Origin: Falsirhodobacter algicola
GTDB lineage: Bacteria > Pseudomonadota > Alphaproteobacteria > Rhodobacterales > Rhodobacteraceae
NCBI RefSeq assembly: GCF_018279165.1
Contig: NZ_CP047290.1
Location: forward strand, 125,001 to 175,961
Direction of reading: 5' to 3'
Length of the DNA stretch: 50,961 bases
Positions 45,445-50,961 of the stretch are shown one piece after another (within the stretch, counting starts at the first letter, position 1; the number at the start of each line of letters is the position of its first letter). The translations under genes and the position numbers were made by a program. The notes under the pieces are model-generated. The model had not been told where the DNA came from. It was given only the letters and a program-made list of their open reading frames with translations, and did not search any database.

Positions 45445-46403
45445 TCGGCGGCGATGGCGGGCCGCAGCAGCGCCTTCTGCCCCGGATCGGCCGATCCCGC
45501 CTCGATCGCGAGGCCGTGGCGTTCCTTCAGAAGGTTCAGGATGCGGCGGGTGTTGGCATAGGGCATATCCTCGCCCTGACGGGTGAAGGCGATGTCGGCC
45601 TCGTCGGGTTCGCGCAGGATGCGGATGGTAGGGCCGGAATTGTCGATCAGCCCCATGAGCATGAAGGCATAGAGCCAATGCTCCATCGTCCGGTAGCCCC
45701 ATTTCTCGGCGAAGAGTTCGGCATTGCGGACCACGCTGTGAAGATGGTGCAGGGGCGGCATGTGGTGGGGGTGGTACTGGTGATAGACCTTGGCCCCCGC
45801 GATCCAGCCGATGGGAATGCCGGCCATGCTGACGGCCTTGGCAAAATCGGTATCCTCGCCGCCATAGCCGGTGAAGCGTTCGTCGAACCGCTGCGAGGCT
45901 TCGAACACCGCGCGGGGCAGGGCGAAGTTCAGCGACCAGAAGCAGCGGTAATCGGTGCAGGTCTCGATCCCGTGGGCGGGCGGGCCTTGCCGGTCGGAAT
46001 GCTTCTCGGCCACGGCGTCGAAGGCGGGGATGCTCCACCCATCCGAGGCGGCACCGGAGGGCAGGTACATCACCTCTCCCATCAGCACGCCGTCGAAGGC
46101 AGGGGCGGTGTAATCGGCCACCAGCGTCGGATGGGGAATGCAGTCCACGTCGAGGAAGATCAACATCTCTCCGGTCGCGGCGGCGGCGGCCATGTTGCGC
46201 GCGCGGGCCAGCGGCAGCGTGCCCGGCACATGGATCTGCCGCACCGGGAAGGGCATGGGCGGCAGGTCGTAGGGGGCATCCTGCATGCGGGCGATGATCA
46301 CCTCATGCGGGGGGGCGGTCTGACGCGACAGGCCTAGAAGGACATTGCGAAGATGCGCCTCGCGTCCCGAGGCGATGGTGAGGATGGAGGCGGTCTTGGT
46401 CAT
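45441..46403 (-). CDS. GT2-type glycosyltransferase with galactosyltransferase-like C-terminus
   Basis: A 320-residue GT-A enzyme. The nucleotide-binding start is ILTIASGREAHLRNVLLGLS, the DxD site is in FLDVDCIPHP and the GGED motif is in FTGYGGEDTDFAKA, as in the galactosyltransferase C-terminal family. Cytosolic by composition. It starts 9 nt after the upstream transferase stop and overlaps the downstream one by ATGA. Confidence 0.87.
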   Translation of the reverse strand: MTKTASILTIASGREAHLRNVLLGLSRQTAPPHEVIIARMQDAPYDLPPMPFPVRQIHVPGTLPLARARNMAAAAATGEMLIFLDVDCIPHPTLVADYTAPAFDGVLMGEVMYLPSGAASDGWSIPAFDAVAEKHSDRQGPPAHGIETCTDYRCFWSLNFALPRAVFEASQRFDERFTGYGGEDTDFAKAVSMAGIPIGWIAGAKVYHQYHPHHMPPLHHLHSVVRNAELFAEKWGYRTMEHWLYAFMLMGLIDNSGPTIRILREPDEADIAFTRQGEDMPYANTRRILNLLKERHGLAIEAGSADPGQKALLRPAIAAE

Positions 46404-46412
46404 CGGAAAACC

Positions 46413-47519
46413 TCAGGAAGCGGTGGCAAGGGGGATGATGTCGGCAGAGGCGGGCCAGAGCCGGGCGCACAGCTCTTCGATCCATGCGGCGGCGGCGGGG
46501 GCGGCATCGCCGGTTCCGGCAAGGGCGCGCTGGCGGGCCGGGTCATGCGCGGCGCGGGCGGCGGCGATGGCCCCCCGCCACGCATGGACCGAGGCCGGAA
46601 GCGAGGGCAGATGCAGCGCCGCCCCCGCCGCCTGAAGCGCGCGGGCCTTGAACACCTGTTCGTCGAAATAGCGCCATTCGGGCACGGCGATCCACGGTAC
46701 ACCCGCCGCCAGCACCTGCTGGCACGTCGTGTTCCCGGTGGAGGAGATGACGAGATCCGCCGCCGCCAGATAATCGGGGACATTCGGCACCCAGCCCATA
46801 TGGCGCAGATTGCCGGGTTCGGTCGCGTGCCAGTCGCGCTCGACATGGCCGAGGGTGATCCACTGCGCATCCGGCAGGGCGCGGGCCCCGACGCCGATCG
46901 GCGCTTGGGCAAAGCCGTTGCCCCCGCCGCCCGACAGCACCAGCACCACTTGCCCCGTCAGGCCCAGCCGTGCCCGCGCCGCCGCGCGGTCGGGCAGCGC
47001 CAACGCTACGCCAAGGCCCGGCGCATGATGCATGGGCCAGCGCCAGTCCGGCTGCGCAAGGTCGGCATGGAAGGGGGCGAGCAGCCCCGCCGCCCCGTCA
47101 TAGGCCGCGACATGCCCCGGATCGCCGCGATCGCCGTGCTGGACCACCTTCACATGCGGGACCGAACAGATGCGGGCCAGTTGCGCCACCTCGGCGGAAA
47201 CATCGCAGATCATCAGCGCGGGATCGGCGGCGGCGAACCAGCCCGCGATCGTGCCCATCGCGGTTCGGATGCCGGGCCAGCCGACGGGCGCGCAATGCAG
47301 CGTATCGGGCGTCGGAATATCGGCCCCGCTCTCGGTGCCCGTTGGTTCGAAGAGCGAGGGGATGGGGGTGATCGTCACGCCCTCCCGCAGGGGGGGGAAG
47401 ATGTCGCCCTTGGCGCAGAAGATGGTGACGGGGCGGGTCATGGCATTCACCAGCGCGGCGCAGCGTTCGGCATGGCCCCGCCCCTGATGATGCACGAAAT
47501 ATCCGACCGGGCGCATCAT
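46413..47519 (-). CDS. GT28/MurG-like glycosyltransferase
   Basis: A 368-residue GT-B protein. The N-terminal GYFVHHQGRGHAERCAAL is a glycine-rich loop as in MurG-type enzymes, and the C-terminal part has VLVLSGGGGNG and STGNTTCQQVLAAGVPWIAV, where the donor nucleotide binds. The ATG at 47519 overlaps the upstream stop (ATGA); a longer in-frame start at 47666 lies inside the upstream gene and was rejected. Role in the same glycan pathway is inferred. Confidence 0.8.
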   Translation of the reverse strand: MMRPVGYFVHHQGRGHAERCAALVNAMTRPVTIFCAKGDIFPPLREGVTITPIPSLFEPTGTESGADIPTPDTLHCAPVGWPGIRTAMGTIAGWFAAADPALMICDVSAEVAQLARICSVPHVKVVQHGDRGDPGHVAAYDGAAGLLAPFHADLAQPDWRWPMHHAPGLGVALALPDRAAARARLGLTGQVVLVLSGGGGNGFAQAPIGVGARALPDAQWITLGHVERDWHATEPGNLRHMGWVPNVPDYLAAADLVISSTGNTTCQQVLAAGVPWIAVPEWRYFDEQVFKARALQAAGAALHLPSLPASVHAWRGAIAAARAAHDPARQRALAGTGDAAPAAAAWIEELCARLWPASADIIPLATAS

Positions 47520-48730
47520 TCGGCTGCCCATGCCGTCCGACTGAAGGCGCCGTAAAGGTGCAGCGTCTCCTCGGCATAGCGTTCCCAGCTGTAGCGGCCG
47601 ATGCGTGCAAGGCCGTTCGCGGCGGCGGCGCTCCAGCCCGCCCGGTCGTCCAGAAGCGCAAGGCACGCCTGTGCGATGGGGCCGGGCTCGGGGTCGACCA
47701 ACGCGCCGTTGCCCAGTTCGGCCACGATGCGCGACGGGCCGCCATGCCGCGTCGCCACCACCGGAAGACCGGCCGCAGCGGCCTCCAAGAGGGTCAGGCC
47801 GAAGGGTTCGAACAGCGCCGGGTTCACGAAAACGCCCCCGGTTTGCGCCGCGCGGGCATAGAGCGCGGCGACATGGCCGCCGTCATGGGCGGGCGGCAGC
47901 GCAAAGCGCCCGCCCAGCCCCGCACCCGCCTGCCGCAGACCGTCCAGAACGCCATGCGCCTCCGGCTCCAGCGTCGCGTGCTGACCGGCGAGGATCACGA
48001 GGTTCGCCCGGTCCTTCAGTGCCGATCCGGCATAGGCGCGCACCAGTGCCGCGAGGTTCTTCTTCGCCACGGGCCGCGCGATCGACAGGATCATCGGCCG
48101 GTCCGGATCGTCCAAGGCAAGCTCCGGCAACGCGCCGGGGCTGCGCGCCGTGGGGCCGGGGGCGATGCGGATGGCCTGCACCTCGGGGGCGTAGCTGTGG
48201 ACCTGCCGCTCCACCTCGTCGGCGGAGGATACGATGACCGCCGCACATTCGCGGATGGCCCGCCGCTCGGCCCGGATGCGGCGGGCTTCGGGGGCGGTCT
48301 TGTCCAGCGCCAGCGAATGGGGGGTGTAGACGACGGGAATGCCGCGCGGGCCGGCGATGTCGAGCGCGAGTTCCGCGGCATCGGCGAAATGGGCGTGGAT
48401 GATGTCGGGGCGCTGCCGGTCCAGCAGCGCGGCAAAGCTGCGGCGCATGTTCCGAAGATCGTCCCACAGCGCCGATTTCGTCAGATAGGCCGACGATCCG
48501 CCCCGGATCCGCCGGATCGTCACGCCCGGCGCGACGGGCGTTTCGACGGCAGCGTAGTCGGGTCCGTGATCGTCGAAGGCGCGCGTGACGATGCTGATCC
48601 GCGCCTTGCGGGACTGGGCCATCGCGGCCGAGAGGACATAGGCGATATGCCCGCCGGTATCCTCCGTCAGCCCATAGCAGACCGGCGGTGGCCGAAAGCA
48701 TCCGCCCAAGGCGATGTGCATGATGTGCAT
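47516..48730 (-). CDS. GT4-family glycosyltransferase (sucrose-phosphate-synthase-like)
   Basis: A 404-residue GT-B enzyme that heads the operon. It has GLTEDTGGHIAYVLSAAMA near the N-terminus, resembling sucrose-phosphate synthase, then HAHFADAAELALDIAG, ILSIARPVAKKNLAALVRAY and the E-x7-E motif in EPFGLTLLEAAAAGLPVVAT. A second in-frame ATG lies four codons later (MHIMHIALGG). Divergent from the antiporter gene, with a 136-nt intergenic region. Confidence 0.87.
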   Translation of the reverse strand: MHIMHIALGGCFRPPPVCYGLTEDTGGHIAYVLSAAMAQSRKARISIVTRAFDDHGPDYAAVETPVAPGVTIRRIRGGSSAYLTKSALWDDLRNMRRSFAALLDRQRPDIIHAHFADAAELALDIAGPRGIPVVYTPHSLALDKTAPEARRIRAERRAIRECAAVIVSSADEVERQVHSYAPEVQAIRIAPGPTARSPGALPELALDDPDRPMILSIARPVAKKNLAALVRAYAGSALKDRANLVILAGQHATLEPEAHGVLDGLRQAGAGLGGRFALPPAHDGGHVAALYARAAQTGGVFVNPALFEPFGLTLLEAAAAGLPVVATRHGGPSRIVAELGNGALVDPEPGPIAQACLALLDDRAGWSAAAANGLARIGRYSWERYAEETLHLYGAFSRTAWAAE

Positions 48731-48866
48731 GGATGTCTCCGTTTCCGGATCACGAACACATCAAACCCTCGTGTGGTTCCGGCGCGGTTGTCATGCAACT
48801 GCAATGCTGGCTCATGCGCCACACAGAGCTATTGTCTGCCCCGTAACGCGAAAGGCGGCCGCCCCC

Positions 48867-50117
48867 ATGTCCCCACTTCAGATCGCCTCGGTCATCCTCG
48901 TTCTCGCGGCGGCCTCGGGCAGCATCAACTATTTCTTCCTGCGGCTTCCGGCCTCCATCGGGATCATGCTGACCGCGCTCTTCGTGTCGGTGATCATCCT
49001 TGCGGTGGATCACTGGGCGCCGGGGCTGAACATGCAGGACCGCATCCGCGATCTGGTGGAGGCGATGGAGTTTTCCGGCTCGCTTCTGGATGGGATGCTG
49101 GGGCTGCTTCTGTTCGCCGGTGCGCTGCATGTCCCGCTGGAGCATCTGAAGCGCGAGGCGTGGCCCGTGTTCCTGATGGCGACGCTGGGGGTCGCGATCT
49201 CCACCCTCGTGGTGGGGGTCGGTTTTTCGTGGATCACGGGGATGCCGCTGCTCGTCTCGCTCGTGTTCGGGGCGCTGGTGTCGCCGACCGATCCGGTGGC
49301 GGTGCTGGGCATCCTGCAAAGCGCCGGGATCCGCAAGAGCCTCGAGACGAAGATCGCGGGGGAGTCGCTCTTCAACGACGGGGTCGGCTATGTCGTCTTC
49401 CTGCTGCTGACGGGCCTTGCCTTTCCGGGCGCGGCCACCGGCGAGGAGGCGTTCGATCTGGCCGGGGCCGCTACGCTGTTCCTGCGCGAGGCGGTGGGCG
49501 GCGGGCTTTTGGGCGCCGTTCTCGGATGGCTGACGTTTCAGTTGATGCGGCGGATGAACGACTATCCGCTGGAGGTGATGATCACCCTCGCATTGGCCTT
49601 CGGCGGGTACGAACTGGCCTTGGCGCTGGAGGTGTCGGCCCCGATCATGGCCGTGGTGGCCGGGCTGATGATCGGCACCGTGGGGCGGCGCGATGCGATG
49701 TCCGAAGAAACGCGCACCTATGTGGACGGCTTCTGGCATCTGGTGGACGACATCCTGAACGCGACGCTGTTCCTGATGATCGGGATCGAGATCTTCCAGC
49801 TTTCGGCGATCCCGAACATCCATTTCGTGCTGCCGGGGGTGATCGTTCTGGCGCTGGTGGCGCGGTTCGCGTCGGTGTCCCTGCCGATCCTGCTGCTGCG
49901 CCCCTTCCGGCGCGAAGAGCGGGATGTCGTGCCGCTGATGACATGGGGCGGGCTGAAGGGCGGCATCTCCATTGCGCTGGCCCTGTCGCTGCCCGAAGGC
50001 GATTGGCAGGACACCATTCTGGCAGCGACCTATGCGGTGGTCGTCTTCTCGATCCTCGTGCAGGGGCTGACGCTGGGGCGGTTCGCCGGATGGCTGCGTC
50101 GCGTGAAGGGGGACTGA
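48867..50117 (+). CDS. CPA1-family sodium/proton antiporter
   Basis: A 416-residue membrane protein with about 12 transmembrane segments. The family core is FGALVSPTDPVAVLGIL and ESLFNDGVGYVVFLLL, containing the acidic residues for ion exchange. It exports Na+ (or K+) for protons across the inner membrane. The ATG at 48867 was chosen where homologues start; an in-frame ATG at 48714 would add 51 unlike residues overlapping the divergent gene's promoter. Confidence 0.9.
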   Translation: MSPLQIASVILVLAAASGSINYFFLRLPASIGIMLTALFVSVIILAVDHWAPGLNMQDRIRDLVEAMEFSGSLLDGMLGLLLFAGALHVPLEHLKREAWPVFLMATLGVAISTLVVGVGFSWITGMPLLVSLVFGALVSPTDPVAVLGILQSAGIRKSLETKIAGESLFNDGVGYVVFLLLTGLAFPGAATGEEAFDLAGAATLFLREAVGGGLLGAVLGWLTFQLMRRMNDYPLEVMITLALAFGGYELALALEVSAPIMAVVAGLMIGTVGRRDAMSEETRTYVDGFWHLVDDILNATLFLMIGIEIFQLSAIPNIHFVLPGVIVLALVARFASVSLPILLLRPFRREERDVVPLMTWGGLKGGISIALALSLPEGDWQDTILAATYAVVVFSILVQGLTLGRFAGWLRRVKGD

Positions 50118-50185
50118 GGGCGGCACCCCGCGCTTGACAGCGGCGCGGCGAAGGGCACCTTGCGGCCCTGTCGCAGGGAGGGGAT

Positions 50186-50961
50186 ATGCGCGTGAACCGA
50201 CTGACATCACTGACGCCCGCCGTGGCCCGCGTTTCCGTGGCCGAGGCGGCGCGGGCGGGCCTTGGCGCCGCGATCGGCCTCGGCGTCGCGGGGCTGGTCC
50301 TGATGTCGCCGCAGGTCGATACCGATCTCGGCCTCTATCTCGTGGCGCCCTTCGGGGCGAGTTCGGTTCTGCTCTTCGCGGTGCCGAACAGCCCGCTGGC
50401 GCAGCCGTTCTCGGCCATCGTGGGCAATACGGTCGCGGCCCTCGTGGGGGTTGCGGTCTGCCTGACCGTGCCGGACCCGCTGCTGCGGATCGCGCTGGCG
50501 GTCGGCCTTGCGATCACGGCCACGATGCTGTGCCGCGCGGTGCATCCCCCGGCGGGCGCGGTGGCGATGACCGCCGCGATGTCACCCGACGCGATCGCGC
50601 ATCTCGGCTTTTGGTTCGCGCTGGCCCCGATCGCGGTGGGCACGACGGCGCTCGTGGTGCTGGCGGCGCTCTATGCGCGGCTGACGGGGCGGCGCTATCC
50701 CTTCCGCCAGCTGCCCGAGGCCGCACCGGCGCGGCCGGACCCGCTGGCCCGCCTCGGCCTGACGGAGGGGGATCTCTCGGGCCTTCTGGAACGCTATCGG
50801 CAATCGTTCAACATGGGCGCGGCGGATCTGGCCCGGCTGATCGGCGCGGCGGAGATGACGGCCGCGGCGCGCGCCTCCGGCCCGTTGACGGCGGGCGATG
50901 TCATGTCGCGCGATCTGGTGACGGTCGGCCCCGAAGCCGCGTTGGAGCATATCGCGGATCT
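50186..50961 (+). CDS. HPP-family membrane protein with CBS domain, cut by the window end
   Basis: An open frame of 258 codons that runs off the window. It starts at an ATG preceded by AGGGAGGGG. Four hydrophobic segments with VAPFGASSVLLFAVPNSPLA and RAVHPPAGAVAMTA are typical of the HPP family, and a CBS domain begins at GDVMSRDLVTVGPEAALEHI near the end. Some HPP proteins are linked to nitrite transport; its role here is unknown. Confidence 0.85.
   Translation, partial: MRVNRLTSLTPAVARVSVAEAARAGLGAAIGLGVAGLVLMSPQVDTDLGLYLVAPFGASSVLLFAVPNSPLAQPFSAIVGNTVAALVGVAVCLTVPDPLLRIALAVGLAITATMLCRAVHPPAGAVAMTAAMSPDAIAHLGFWFALAPIAVGTTALVVLAALYARLTGRRYPFRQLPEAAPARPDPLARLGLTEGDLSGLLERYRQSFNMGAADLARLIGAAEMTAAARASGPLTAGDVMSRDLVTVGPEAALEHIAD

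Noticed and set aside
44083-45561. A 492-codon + strand open frame over the glycosyltransferase operon
   Set aside because: Antisense shadow of the GT4 gene; Arg/His/Gly-rich without a domain.
47558-50137. An 859-codon + strand open frame
   Set aside because: It is antisense to the GT4 gene and then out of frame with the antiporter; no domain and low-complexity composition.

Overview
The window looks like a high-GC alphaproteobacterium, most likely a member of the Rhodobacteraceae. It opens with the last ~1.5 kb of a 23S rRNA gene, then 5S rRNA and an initiator tRNA-Met (the rrn-operon ending usual in that family), and its chromosomal genes look like those of Paracoccus/Rhodobacter-type bacteria. 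This assignment is inference; there is no 16S or housekeeping marker in view.

Region 1 (1888-27544) is a ~25.7 kb genomic island in the 3' end of the initiator tRNA gene. A 13-bp copy of the tRNA end (1875-1887) recurs at 27532-27544, followed by what looks like the original tRNA terminator. At the left end lies a large serine recombinase with an in-frame stop; at the right end lie a short tyrosine recombinase, a Fic protein and the 23S rRNA methyltransferase RlmF. The core is a leftward, translationally coupled run of eight genes (22633 to 5660). It encodes a cysteine desulfurase (SspA-like), a DUF4007 protein (SspB-like), a large P-loop ATPase (SspC-like), a PAPS-reductase-like sulfurtransferase (SspD-like), three homologues of the phosphorothioate-dependent restriction proteins (SspF/G/H, i.e. 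DptF/G/H-like) and a phosphorothioation-associated putative methyltransferase. This is best read as a single-strand DNA phosphorothioation defence cassette of the SspABCD-SspFGH type carrying an extra methyltransferase-like gene. A wrecked WYL-type regulator lies directly upstream.

Region 2 (27545-32860) is mobile-element debris: a chimera of a serine-recombinase tail with a HupE/UreJ-like membrane protein, nested IS3 and IS5 elements (all damaged), and an unexplained divergent pair encoding a papain-like cysteine-protease candidate and a PD-(D/E)XK nuclease-like protein.

Region 3 (32914-37289) is a gamma-butyrolactone-type catabolic locus (IclR regulator; aldehyde dehydrogenase; iron alcohol dehydrogenase; lactonase) resembling blcR-blcABC of Agrobacterium, with TGAAC/GTTCA half-sites in the divergent promoter. 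Region 4 (37480-43068) is an amine or amino-acid catabolic operon (APC permease, ornithine-cyclodeaminase-like protein, RidA, FAD oxidoreductase) with a divergent AraC-type regulator.

Region 5 (43271-48730) encodes five glycosyltransferase-like proteins, four of them in an overlapping leftward operon. The window ends with a CPA1 sodium/proton antiporter and a truncated HPP-CBS membrane protein.
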